64,000 nt of DNA from assembly GCF_000968685.2 (NCBI RefSeq), contig NZ_LAKD02000032.1, forward strand, positions 1 through 64,000, read 5' to 3'. Positions 34,527 through 43,098 of this stretch are shown here, in pieces. Position 1 is the first letter of the stretch. Every line of letters starts with the position of its first letter. A program made the translations under genes and the position numbers. Under the pieces are notes generated by a model that ran no database searches, had not been told where the DNA came from, and saw only the letters and a program-made list of their open reading frames with translations. This DNA comes from Streptomyces antioxidans (GTDB lineage: Bacteria; Actinomycetota; Actinomycetes; Streptomycetales; Streptomycetaceae).

Positions 34527-35113
34527 CGGACCTCCGGGCCGAGGTGGGCGTCGAGCGCGGCCCGCAGCAGCGGCCGGGGACCATCGACTCCCACCGCGAG
34601 CTGAAGGCTGCCCCAGCCCCACAGTTGGGCGATGCCGTGCAGATTCGCCCAGAGCGCCCCCGCGACGATCCGCGGTTCCGCCCCGGAGTCCGGCCGCGCC
34701 CTGGCCACCAGGTCGACGAGGGTGGCGAAGAGCGGCAGGCTCGTCTCCCGCAGGCCCAAGTGGTTGCTCTCCAGCAGATCGTGACGGAACATCAGCTCGA
34801 ACATGCCGCGGTTGGTCAGTGCGAAGTCGAGCCAGCTGTGCGCCAGCGCCGTCAACTGCTCACGCGGCTCGCCCTCATGGGTGGCGACCGCCGCACCGGC
34901 CTGGGCGGCCAGGCCCTCGAAGCCGCGGCGCGCGATGGCGGACAGCAGGGACAGATGCGTCGGGAAGTAGCGCCGCGGCGCCCCGTGCGACACCCCGGCC
35001 CGGCGGGCGATCTCCCGCAGCGAAAGGGCCCCGACCCCCTGCTCGTCCACCAGCTCCACTCCGGCGTCCACCAATCGGGACCGGAGGTCCGTGTCCTGCT
35101 CACGCTCAGCCAT
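34523..35113 (-). CDS. TetR-family repressor of the DHA2 pump operon
   Basis: A 196-aa regulator with an N-terminal HTH (about 8-55: RSRLVDAGVELVDEQGVGALSLREIARRAGVSHGAPRRYF) and a TetR C-terminal domain resembling the TetR_C_13/WHG type. Start ATG 35113 lies inside one of two perfect 13-bp palindromes; an in-frame GTG is 6 bases upstream. With no Shine-Dalgarno and a -10-like TAGACA at the right distance, the mRNA is probably leaderless. Strong self-repression is the natural reading, with the pump substrate as likely inducer. Confidence 0.87.
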   Translation of the reverse strand: MAEREQDTDLRSRLVDAGVELVDEQGVGALSLREIARRAGVSHGAPRRYFPTHLSLLSAIARRGFEGLAAQAGAAVATHEGEPREQLTALAHSWLDFALTNRGMFELMFRHDLLESNHLGLRETSLPLFATLVDLVARARPDSGAEPRIVAGALWANLHGIAQLWGWGSLQLAVGVDGPRPLLRAALDAHLGPEVR

Positions 35114-35149
35114 AGACACTGTCTACCAGACGTCCGTAGACACTGTCTA
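35113..35149. promoter_or_regulatory. Twin perfect TetR operators
   Basis: The palindrome TAGACACTGTCTA occurs twice without mismatch (35113-35125 and 35137-35149), 24 bases apart; the second extends to 15 bp. Read either way, TAGACA of one copy and TAGACA of the other are spaced 18 bases, like -35 and -10 elements, so the sites overlap core promoter positions for both directions. Confidence 0.75.
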
Positions 35150-35188
35150 CGATGCATGAGGCGATCCATTCCGGGAACGCGGAAGGAC

Positions 35189-35590
35189 ATGCAGACGCTG
35201 AACCGATGGGAAAGGGCGATAGAGCGCTGGGAGGCATCACTGCTCGCCAAGGTGGTCCGCAGCGAGCCCGTCGAACTCCTGGGCGCGCTGAAACGTGAAT
35301 GCGACAGCCACACCGTGGTGTGCGGACCGACCCGGGTGGTCGTGCCCAACGTCTATGACGTCGAGCTCGCCGACGAGGTCCACGAGGAGCTGACCCGGCG
35401 TGGCTGTCATGTGGGGCAGGAGCTGACGGACCAGCTGATGCGCCATGCGGAGGAAAAGAATTACGAGTGGGCAGGCCCGCTCACCGTCCATGTGTCCCGA
35501 TCCGACCGGGTGCCCAATGGCAGGTACCGGGTGGCGAGCAGGCCCATGAGCCATATCCGCGCGGACACGTTCGCCGACGCGACCGCCTAG
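35189..35590 (+). CDS. DUF3662 protein (FhaA N-domain only)
   Basis: A 133-aa protein matching the DUF3662 domain found at the N terminus of FhaA: WERAIERWEASLLAKVVRSEPVELLGALKREC.., VVPNVYDVELADEVHEEL, and YEWAGPLTVHVSRSD. FhaA proteins normally continue into a phosphothreonine-binding FHA domain; here the gene stops after DUF3662, so it cannot read phosphorylation that way. ATG 35189 follows GGAAGGA; ATG 35156 is an alternative directly after the TetR operator. Function unknown; it could compete with or scaffold full-length FhaA. It converges on the mannosidase gene. Confidence 0.82.
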   Translation: MQTLNRWERAIERWEASLLAKVVRSEPVELLGALKRECDSHTVVCGPTRVVVPNVYDVELADEVHEELTRRGCHVGQELTDQLMRHAEEKNYEWAGPLTVHVSRSDRVPNGRYRVASRPMSHIRADTFADATA

Positions 35591-35594
35591 CGGG

Positions 35595-38069
35595 TCAATA
35601 CCCCCAGCGCCTCAGCGGGGCAGCCCGCCCCGGGCCGGTGGCCCACTCGGTGTCCGGCCGGTCCGACAGGTCGAAGGAGAGCGAACCGCCCTGGCGCAGT
35701 ACGGAGCCGTCGAGCCATGAGGTGCCGTGCGGGCGGCCGTTCACCCGCACCCCGTGCACATAGGGGCGGGTGTCGGACGCGTCCGGGGCGTCGATGGTCA
35801 GGACGTGCCGCCGCCCCGCCGGGGCGATCACCGCGCGGGGGAAGAGCGGGCCGGTGAGCAGCGCCTCGGCGCGCCCCGGGGCCTGCGGATAGAGGCCGAG
35901 CGCCGCGAACACGTACCACGCGGACATGGTGCCCAGGTCGTCATTGCCTGGCAGCCCCTTCGGGCCGGTGCCGTACACGGTGGTGACGATCTGGCGCACC
36001 GTCTCCTGGGTCTTCCAGGGCTGCCCGAGCGCGTTGTAGAGCCAGGGGGCGTGGATGCCCGGTTCATTGGTGGGGTCATAGCGGAGCGGGTCTCCGCCGT
36101 GGACCGACCAGGAGCCGTCGGGCTCGTGGAAGAAGCCGTCCAGCCGGGCGGCCGCCTTGTCCCGGCCGCCCATGGCCTCCGCGAGCCCCTGGACGTCCTG
36201 CGGCACCATCCAGGTGTACGTGGCCGCGCTGCCCTGGGCGAAGCCCCGGTCGGACGCCGGGTCGAAGGGGGTCACCCAGGAGCCGTCCCGGTTCCTGGCC
36301 TGGATGTAGCCCGCCGCGCCGGTGGCCCGGGGGTTGAACACATCACGCCAGTAGCCGCCGCGCGCGGCGAGCTCGTCGGCCTCCTTGGTGCGGCCGAGCA
36401 GCCGGGCCCAGCGGGCGAGCGCGTCATCGGCGACGGAGTCCTCCAGGGTCTCCGCGGCGCCGCCCCAGCAGTGGCAGGCGTCCTGTGCGGCGTACCGGGA
36501 CTCCAGGTACTGGGCGAGGCCCGGGCGCTGGCCCTCGCACTGCCCCGGGCAGCCCTTGTCCGAGAGCCCGTCGGGGTGGGGCACGGTGGCCTGGCGGTAC
36601 AGGGAGTCGAAGGCGCCCTTGGCGTCGAAGTTCCGCACCCCCATGGCGTAGAAGGTGGCGAGCGTGGCGGCGGAGGGGTCGCCGGTCATCACATGGGTGG
36701 CGCCGCTGATGTGCACCCAGCGGTCCCACACCCCGCCGTTCCGCCGGGCGAAGTTAAGCAGCGACTGGGCGAAGTCCCCGGCCACCTCGGGCTGGAGCAG
36801 GGCGAGCAGCTGCACCTGGGCGCGGTACTGGTCCCAGCCGGAGAAGTTGCTGTACTGCGCCGTCTGCCCGCGCTGGACGCGGTGCGGTGTGCCGTCCATG
36901 CCCGGGTAGCGGCCGTCGGTGTCGCTGATCAGGTTGGGCTGCTGGAGCGCGTGGTAGAGGGCGGTGTAGAACGCGGTGCGGCGCGGCTCAGCGCCGCCGC
37001 TGACTCGGATGGCGCGCAGCCGGCGGTCCCAGGCGGCCCGTCCCGCGGCGGCCACGTCGGCGACGCTCGCCCGGGGCGCTATCTCGGCGCGCAGGTTGGC
37101 CCCGGCGCCCGCGAGGGAGACGTACGAGATGCCGAGCCGCATCCGGACATCGTTGTCGTCCGCGGTGTCGAAGCCCACGTACCCACCGGAGCCGCGCCCG
37201 GCCCGGTCGGCGCCGGTGAGATAGCCCTCGCCGCCGTCGGCGGTGGTGGCGCCGGGTGCGAGCCGGTCGTTCTCCCAGGTGCCCACGGTGGAGAAGGCGC
37301 GGTCGAACGAGGCGTGGAAGTAGAGGCGGTAGTAGGTCTTGCGGTTGTTCTCGCCGCCGTTGGCGCGCCGTCCGCAGAACGCGCCGGTGAGCACCCAGCC
37401 GGTCACCTCGTGCCGCTCGCGGTCGATCTCGATATGCGCGTTCTCGCTGCCGTTGAGCGAGTTGGAGGTGCGGAACAGCAGCCGGGCCGGGGCGTCCCGG
37501 GGGAAGGAGAAGTCGGCGACACCGGCCCGCTCGCTCACCGCGAGATCGGCGGACGCGCCCGAGTCGAGCCCCACCCGGTAGCGGCCGGGCTCGGCCCTCT
37601 CCTTCTCGTGCGAGAAGGTGGCGGCGTACTTCTGGTCCTTGGTGTCGGCGGTGGGAGAGCTGTCGACCTCCCCCACGAACGGCATGATCGGCACATCGCC
37701 CGCGGCTCCGGGGTGGCAGCCCGCGCCGTTGACATGGGTGAGGCTGAAGCCACGGACCCGGGTGGTGTCGTACGAATAGCCGTTGGCCGCCGCGGTGTTG
37801 GTCTGGTCACCGGTGGTGCTGGTCGGGGACCAGGCGATCACGCCGAACGGCAGGGTGGCGCCCGGGTAGGTGTTGCCGCCGCCCGCGGAGCCGATCAGCG
37901 GGTCCACGTGGTCGACGGGGTGGCGCACCTCGTCGGCCCGTGGCGCCGCGCTCGCCGCGGGGGCCTCGACAAGCGGGGCGAGCAGTGCGCCGATGGCCAC
38001 CGCCACTCCCCCGCCGGCCAGCGCCGATCGCCACCTGAGTCTCTTCTGCCGCGCTCTGTGCGTCTCCAT
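35595..38069 (-). CDS. Secreted GH92 alpha-mannosidase
   Basis: An 824-aa exported glycosidase. A long N-terminal signal segment (hydrophobic core about 15-38, cleavage near SAAPRA) precedes a GH92 N-domain (VDPLIGSAGGGNTYPGATLPFGV, NGYSYDTTRVRGFSLTHVNGAGC) and the catalytic (alpha/alpha)6 barrel (SGWDQYRAQVQLL, GNDDLGTMSAWYVFAALGLYPQAPG, where the Glu/Asp pair of the family's catalytic region lies). GH92 enzymes are calcium-dependent exo-alpha-mannosidases, mostly alpha-1,2, acting on N-glycans or yeast mannan. Start ATG 38069. No sugar-uptake gene is adjacent. Confidence 0.9.
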   Translation of the reverse strand: METHRARQKRLRWRSALAGGGVAVAIGALLAPLVEAPAASAAPRADEVRHPVDHVDPLIGSAGGGNTYPGATLPFGVIAWSPTSTTGDQTNTAAANGYSYDTTRVRGFSLTHVNGAGCHPGAAGDVPIMPFVGEVDSSPTADTKDQKYAATFSHEKERAEPGRYRVGLDSGASADLAVSERAGVADFSFPRDAPARLLFRTSNSLNGSENAHIEIDRERHEVTGWVLTGAFCGRRANGGENNRKTYYRLYFHASFDRAFSTVGTWENDRLAPGATTADGGEGYLTGADRAGRGSGGYVGFDTADDNDVRMRLGISYVSLAGAGANLRAEIAPRASVADVAAAGRAAWDRRLRAIRVSGGAEPRRTAFYTALYHALQQPNLISDTDGRYPGMDGTPHRVQRGQTAQYSNFSGWDQYRAQVQLLALLQPEVAGDFAQSLLNFARRNGGVWDRWVHISGATHVMTGDPSAATLATFYAMGVRNFDAKGAFDSLYRQATVPHPDGLSDKGCPGQCEGQRPGLAQYLESRYAAQDACHCWGGAAETLEDSVADDALARWARLLGRTKEADELAARGGYWRDVFNPRATGAAGYIQARNRDGSWVTPFDPASDRGFAQGSAATYTWMVPQDVQGLAEAMGGRDKAAARLDGFFHEPDGSWSVHGGDPLRYDPTNEPGIHAPWLYNALGQPWKTQETVRQIVTTVYGTGPKGLPGNDDLGTMSAWYVFAALGLYPQAPGRAEALLTGPLFPRAVIAPAGRRHVLTIDAPDASDTRPYVHGVRVNGRPHGTSWLDGSVLRQGGSLSFDLSDRPDTEWATGPGRAAPLRRWGY

Positions 38070-38199
38070 CGGGGATCACGCCCTTCCGTGTGTCGGAGCG
38101 AACCTATGGGCGTACGGTGACGGATGGGTGAACCGGAGGCCAGTGGCGCACGGCTGACGGCGGGACCGGTCCCCGGGATGCCGCCCTACGGTTCCCGCC

Positions 38200-39126
38200 A
38201 TGCGGATCACTTGGAGACTCGTCCTCGGCTTTCTCGCCGTATCGGTTCTCGCCCTGCTGGCCGCCCTGGCGCCTCCGCCGTGGCCCCAGGGACGGGCCGC
38301 CGGGCCGACGGCGTCGCTCACCGTCGGCGAGGGGGCCGAGCGCTGCACCCTGCGCGCGGCCACTCCGCGGGAGGCGGCGCGCCGGGCGAAGCCGGGGGAC
38401 ACCGTCTGTTTCGACGGCGATCTGTCCGGGCGGCGGCTGGTCATCACCGAGGGCGGGAGCCGGGGGCGCCCGATCACCTACGCCGGTGGCGGGGACGCCG
38501 TGGACGGCATCACCATCGAGGCCGACGATGTGATCGTGGACGGGTTCCGGTCCGTCCGGCCCGAGGCACCCGGGATCGAGCTGACCGGCCACCGCGTCAC
38601 CGTGCGGAACAACACCGTGATCGGTCCGAGGGGCGGGGACGGCGATGGCATCCGGTTCTTCGGGGACGATCTGACCATCGCGCACAACACCGTCCGGGAC
38701 ACCGACAACAGCCATGGCCGACACGCCGACTGCATGCAGACCTTCGCCAGCGACACCCCGCCCAGCCACCGCGTCCGCATCGAGAACAACCGCTGCGAGG
38801 ACATCGACAACATGTGTCTGATGGCCGAGGGCCCGAACGACGGCGAGGGTGACGGCCACGGCACCACCGGCGACTTCACCATCAGGGGCAATCACTGCGA
38901 GACGCTGCGCGCCTCCCAGGCCCTGATGTTCGAGGACGTACGGAACGCCACCATCACCGGCAATGAGTTCGCCGCCCCCACCCACCACGCCATCGGCCTC
39001 GCCTACCACTCGACCGGCGCCCGGGTCGACGGCAACGCCCTCCACCCCGGTATCCGCTACGAGGTGGGCATCGACGCCTCGTCCCGGCCGGGTTACCGGG
39101 GCCCGGAGCCGGGCGGACTTCCGTAG
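38200..39126 (+). CDS. Secreted right-handed beta-helix protein
   Basis: A 308-aa protein with an N-terminal signal or anchor helix (about 6-27) followed by parallel beta-helix repeats: GITIEADDVIVDGF, GIELTGHRVTVRNNTVIG, DGIRFFGDDLTIAHNTVRD, HRVRIENNRCEDIDN, DFTIRGNHCETL, NATITGNEFAAPTHH. The fold is shared by pectate lyases and other polysaccharide lyases or hydrolases (NosD/CASH type), but I see no certain catalytic set. It is divergent from the GH92 mannosidase by 130 bases and may serve glycan use too. Start ATG 38200. Confidence 0.8.
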   Translation: MRITWRLVLGFLAVSVLALLAALAPPPWPQGRAAGPTASLTVGEGAERCTLRAATPREAARRAKPGDTVCFDGDLSGRRLVITEGGSRGRPITYAGGGDAVDGITIEADDVIVDGFRSVRPEAPGIELTGHRVTVRNNTVIGPRGGDGDGIRFFGDDLTIAHNTVRDTDNSHGRHADCMQTFASDTPPSHRVRIENNRCEDIDNMCLMAEGPNDGEGDGHGTTGDFTIRGNHCETLRASQALMFEDVRNATITGNEFAAPTHHAIGLAYHSTGARVDGNALHPGIRYEVGIDASSRPGYRGPEPGGLP

Positions 39127-39135
39127 GAGCCTCTG

Positions 39136-39930
39136 TCACGCGGCGCCCGCCGCCCCGCGCGCCGCCGCCAGATCCGCCACCAGGCGCTCCTCGACCGGGA
39201 CGCCGGGATCGGAGTACTGCCCGGACAGACACACCGGGCCGTCATAGCCGAGCGCCGCCAGCTGACCGAGCGCCGCCGACCAGTCGGCCAGTCCCTCGGG
39301 CCCGGGTACGAACCAGGGTTTCCAGTGCCCGCCGACGGCCTCACCGGCCGGTTCGGTGCGCACATGGATGGCGTTCTTGAGGTTGACGAGGCCGAGCCGG
39401 TCGGCGACCAGTGGCAGGGTGACCCGCGGATCGTCGCCCGCCAGCGCGTCATGGGCGGCGTCCCAGATCACCCGGAAGTGCTCCACCGGCAGGCCGTCGA
39501 GGAGGTCCATCACCCCCAGCGCGGAGGACACATAGCGCCCGTGGTGCGGCTGCACCCCGATCTGGACGCCATAGCCCTCGGCGAGCGGCGCCGCGTCCTC
39601 CAGCCGTCGCCGTGCCCTGCGGACCGAGGCGGCGTAGCCGTCGGGGCCCAGCTCGGCCATGACCCGGATCATCGGTACGCCCGCGTCCCGGCAGGCCGCG
39701 AAGACGGATTCACGGAGCTCGCTCGCGACGCTGATCACCTCGACGCCCTCGGCCCGCAGCCGCGTGGTGAACTGCGGGAGCAGCCGTACGGCTTCGGCCG
39801 GGGTGACATACGCGGTGTCCCGGACCGGGATCTCGGCGCCGGTGAAGCCGAGGCCGGACACCAGCCGTCCCAGGGTGTCGCCGGGCAGCGTGGACCACGG
39901 TTTGGTGAAGACGGACCAGAGGAATGTCAT
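39136..39930 (-). CDS. Sugar phosphate isomerase/epimerase (AP endonuclease 2-like TIM barrel)
   Basis: A 264-aa xylose-isomerase-like TIM barrel. Strand-end residues typical of the metal site include Glu in GAEIPVRD, the HH pair in GVQPHHGRY and the Asp in VIWDAAHDA. It is the last of six genes in the operon running from 45308 to 39136, 5 bases after the second permease, so it acts on the imported sugar or its oxidised form. Which isomerisation it performs is unknown. Start ATG 39930. Confidence 0.82.
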   Translation of the reverse strand: MTFLWSVFTKPWSTLPGDTLGRLVSGLGFTGAEIPVRDTAYVTPAEAVRLLPQFTTRLRAEGVEVISVASELRESVFAACRDAGVPMIRVMAELGPDGYAASVRRARRRLEDAAPLAEGYGVQIGVQPHHGRYVSSALGVMDLLDGLPVEHFRVIWDAAHDALAGDDPRVTLPLVADRLGLVNLKNAIHVRTEPAGEAVGGHWKPWFVPGPEGLADWSAALGQLAALGYDGPVCLSGQYSDPGVPVEERLVADLAAARGAAGAA

Positions 39931-39934
39931 GGTG

Positions 39935-40795
39935 TCAGCGGCCTCCGAGTCCGCTCATGGTGATGCCTTTGACGAACCAGCGCTGGGTGAGGAAGAAGAG
40001 CACGATGAGCGGCACGGTGGTGATGGCGGCGGCCATCAGCAGCAGATTCCACTGGGTGCCGTTGGTGGACTGGAACACCTGGAGGCCGACCGCCGCGGTC
40101 CTGGTGGAGTCGCTGTTGGATATCACCAGTGGCCAGAGCAGGTTGTTCCACTGGCTGATGAACTTGAACACCGCGAGGGTGGCGATGGCCGGGACGGCGA
40201 GCGGGACGATCACCCGGATGAACGTCTGCCAGCGGTTCGCCCCGTCGAGGCGGGCGGCCTCCTCGTAGTCGCGCGGCACGCCGAGGAAGAACTGGCGGAG
40301 CAGGAACACCCCGAGCGCGGTGAAGGCGTGCGGCAGGATCATCCCCGGCCAGGTGTCCACCCCGTGCGCCTTCGCCACCAGGATGAACTGCGGGATCAGC
40401 GTGACCTGCGAGGGGATCATCAAGGTGGTCAGATAGACGCCGAACAGCACGCTGCGGCCCCGGAAGCGCAGCCGGGCGAAGGCGTACGCGGCCAGCGCCG
40501 CGGTGACCGTCTCCAGCAGCGCCGTACCCCCGGCGAAGAAGACGGTGTTCAGCAGATAGCGGCCCAGGGGGACGAGGTCGAAGGCGCGGCCGATGTTCTC
40601 CGGATGCCAGCTGCCGGGCCAGAACGACGGCCGCGCCGCCATCGACTCGGCGTCGGACTGGAAGGCCACCAGCACCATCATCACGATGGGGGTCAGGGTG
40701 ACGGCGGTGACCAGGAAGCAGGTGAACACCAGCAGCCGCCGGGCCGCCACGGGCGAGCGGCGGAGGGCCGCGAGGGCGGGCATGTCAGAGGTCAT
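39935..40795 (-). CDS. ABC sugar transporter permease (MalG type)
   Basis: A 286-aa inner-membrane permease with six hydrophobic segments and the EAA loop EEAARLDGANRWQTFIRVIVPLAVPAI, which docks to the ATPase. Pairs with the MalF-type permease whose gene overlaps its start by 11 bases. An ATG at 40783 is an alternative start. As in most Streptomyces CUT1 systems no ATPase gene is in the operon; a shared MsiK-type ATPase presumably serves. Confidence 0.92.
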   Translation of the reverse strand: MTSDMPALAALRRSPVAARRLLVFTCFLVTAVTLTPIVMMVLVAFQSDAESMAARPSFWPGSWHPENIGRAFDLVPLGRYLLNTVFFAGGTALLETVTAALAAYAFARLRFRGRSVLFGVYLTTLMIPSQVTLIPQFILVAKAHGVDTWPGMILPHAFTALGVFLLRQFFLGVPRDYEEAARLDGANRWQTFIRVIVPLAVPAIATLAVFKFISQWNNLLWPLVISNSDSTRTAAVGLQVFQSTNGTQWNLLLMAAAITTVPLIVLFFLTQRWFVKGITMSGLGGR

Positions 40796-41738
40796 AGTGC
40801 ACCAGCCTCCGCTGGAGCAGGAACTGTGCCGCGGTGATGACGACGATGAAGGCGAACAGCACCATCGATTGCGCGGCCGCGTAGCCCTGCTCGTAGTTCT
40901 GGAATCCGGTCCGGTAGATGTACATCACCAGCGTGGTGGTGCTGGTTCCCGGCCCGCCGTCGGTCATCACCAGCGCCTGGTCGAAGACCTGGAAGGAGCC
41001 GATGATCGAGGTGATCACGGTGAAGAACACCGAGGGCGAGAGCAGGGGCAGCGTCACCGCGCGGAAGGTCCGCCAGGGCGAGGCACCGTCCACCCTGGCC
41101 GCCTCGTAGAGCTGCTGTGGAATGGCCTGCAGCCCGGCGAGGAAGATCACCATGCCGAAGCCGAAGCTCTTCCAGACGCTCATCAGGATGAGGGCGGGCA
41201 TGGCCCAGTCGTCCGAGATCAGCCACGCCGGGCCGTCGATCCCGAAGGCGCCGAGCACCGCGTTGATCAGCCCGTCGTGCGGGATGTAGAGCCAGACCCA
41301 GACGAAGGCCACGGCCACGGTGATCGTCGCGTAGGGCAGCAGGAGCAGCGACCTGAACACCGCCATGCGCCGCAGACCCTGGTTGAGCAGCACCGCAAGG
41401 CCCAGGCTGACCAGCAGCGTCAGCGGCACACTGACGAAGGTGAAGTACGCGGTGTTGCCGAGCGCCGACCAGAAGGTGGTGTCCGGGCCGAGCCGGGCGA
41501 AGTTGTCCAGCCCGATGAAGTGGGGCGGGCTGAACAGGTTCCAGTCCAGCAGCGAGATCACCCCGGCCGCGACCACCGGTCCCGCGGTGAAGACCAGGAA
41601 TCCAACCAGGCTCGGCAGCAGGAACAGCCAGGCGGCGACCGTCTCCGAGCCGTGGCGCCGGAGCCGGGGGCGGCGCAGCGGGCCGCGCGGGCCGCGCCGT
41701 GGGGCCTCGGTCGCCGCGGTGGGGGTTTCGACAGCCAT
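40785..41738 (-). CDS. ABC sugar transporter permease (MalF type)
   Basis: A 317-aa permease with six hydrophobic segments and the EAA loop YEAARVDGASPWRTFRAVTLPLLSP. The basic N terminus (RRGPRGPLRRPRLRR) faces the cytoplasm. ATG 41738 has a strong GAGGAGG; an in-frame upward extension overlaps the binding-protein gene and is unlikely. Second membrane half of the importer, 12 bases after the binding-protein gene. Confidence 0.92.
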   Translation of the reverse strand: MAVETPTAATEAPRRGPRGPLRRPRLRRHGSETVAAWLFLLPSLVGFLVFTAGPVVAAGVISLLDWNLFSPPHFIGLDNFARLGPDTTFWSALGNTAYFTFVSVPLTLLVSLGLAVLLNQGLRRMAVFRSLLLLPYATITVAVAFVWVWLYIPHDGLINAVLGAFGIDGPAWLISDDWAMPALILMSVWKSFGFGMVIFLAGLQAIPQQLYEAARVDGASPWRTFRAVTLPLLSPSVFFTVITSIIGSFQVFDQALVMTDGGPGTSTTTLVMYIYRTGFQNYEQGYAAAQSMVLFAFIVVITAAQFLLQRRLVHYDL

Positions 41739-41749
41739 CGTGATCCTCC

Positions 41750-43060
41750 TCAGGCGGCCTGGCGGACGGCGTCCCGGTGCTGGCGCATCAGGGCGTTCAG
41801 CCGTGGCATCACACCGTCGATCGCGTCGCGGACGCTCACCTGGCCGAGGAAGGCCCGGGGCAGGTCCTGGCCCAGCAGCAGCCGGACGCGGTTCCAGTTG
41901 GTGGTGACGTTGAAGGGATGGCCGCCGGCGACCTCGCCCTTCAGGATCCGCTGGACGATGCCCAGGTTGGCGGGCGGCGGTTCGAAGGCGCTCGCGGCGG
42001 AGAGCCGGGCGGGGTTGTTGCGCCCGGCCCGTGCGTAGATGTCCAGCGCGCCCGTGCTGGTGAGGGTCTTCAGCAGCCGCCATGCCAGCTCGAGGTCATC
42101 GCCCCGGACGCCCGAGGGAATGGCGAAGCTGGAGCCCGACACCCGTGGTGTGGATCCGGCCGGTCCCGCGGGAAAGGGCACGACGTCCCAGGTGAACGGG
42201 GCCTCGCGGACATTGAGCACCTGCCACGGACCGTTCTGCATAAAGGCCACATTGCCCTGGAGGAAGTTGGCCAGGGCGGCGCCGGACGCGCTCTGGGCGA
42301 GATTGTCGATCGGCGGGGTGGCCCGGTCCTTGACGAACAGATCGACCACGTAGTGGATCGCCTCCAGGGCCTCGGGGGCGTCCAGGGGGCTGGTGCCACG
42401 GTCCCCGTCGACGACATCGCCACCGGCGCAGTAGATCCAGGACACCAGGTCGTCGATGCTCGGGGCGCAGGTGAAGCCGTACTGGTCCTTCGGCTCGCTC
42501 AGTTCGACGGCCAGGTCCCGGAAGGTGTCCCAGCTCATGGGCTCGGTCGGGGACGGCGGATCGACACCGTTCCGCTCCAGCAGCGTCCTGTTGTAGTAGA
42601 GCACGGTGGGTGCCACATCGAAGCCGATGGCGTAGGTGTGGCCGGCGAACGAGGAGATGGACCGGATGGCGGGGTAGAAGTCGTCGAGGTCGAAGTCGGG
42701 GTCCGCGGCGATGAGGTCGTCCAGCGGCCGGTGTGCGCCGCGTGAGGCGTAGGTGGGGATCAGCCAGCCGTTGAGGGCGGTGACCATACCGGCCGTTCCG
42801 CTGACGAGCTGCAGGTCGAGCTTGGTGGGATAGCTGTCGGACGGGGTGAGGGTGGAGGCCGATCTGATGTGCATGCGCCGCTCGACATAGCGTCCGAAGT
42901 CGGCCCAGACCCGGTTTTCCTCAGGGCTGCTGGACCACATGGACCACGTCGCCGTGCCGGGTGGCGGACCGGAGGCGCAGCCGCTGAGGGCTCCCGTGGT
43001 GGCGAGCCCGCCGAGGGCCGCCCCCTTGAGCAGGGCACGCCGGGAAAAGCTGGAAGACAT
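41750..43060 (-). CDS. ABC sugar-binding lipoprotein
   Basis: A 436-aa extracellular solute-binding protein. The signal has a twin-arginine motif (SRRALLK) and a lipobox LSGC with Cys28 as the lipid-anchored residue. The mature part shows the cluster B sugar-binding fold (EENRVWADFGRYVERR, ALNGWLIPTY, IGFDVAPTVLYYNRTLLERNGVDPP, EPMSWDTFRDLAVEL). It delivers the substrate to the two permeases downstream. The ligand is unknown; the flanking dehydrogenase and enolase-superfamily genes suggest a sugar acid or an oxidised sugar. Confidence 0.9.
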   Translation of the reverse strand: MSSSFSRRALLKGAALGGLATTGALSGCASGPPPGTATWSMWSSSPEENRVWADFGRYVERRMHIRSASTLTPSDSYPTKLDLQLVSGTAGMVTALNGWLIPTYASRGAHRPLDDLIAADPDFDLDDFYPAIRSISSFAGHTYAIGFDVAPTVLYYNRTLLERNGVDPPSPTEPMSWDTFRDLAVELSEPKDQYGFTCAPSIDDLVSWIYCAGGDVVDGDRGTSPLDAPEALEAIHYVVDLFVKDRATPPIDNLAQSASGAALANFLQGNVAFMQNGPWQVLNVREAPFTWDVVPFPAGPAGSTPRVSGSSFAIPSGVRGDDLELAWRLLKTLTSTGALDIYARAGRNNPARLSAASAFEPPPANLGIVQRILKGEVAGGHPFNVTTNWNRVRLLLGQDLPRAFLGQVSVRDAIDGVMPRLNALMRQHRDAVRQAA

Positions 43061-43098
43061 CGTCGTCTCCTCGCTGCTGGGGCTGGGTGCGCGGATGT

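Noticed and set aside
35727..38120. A 797-codon plus-strand frame opposite the GH92 gene
   Set aside because: Shadow of the mannosidase, low-complexity product.
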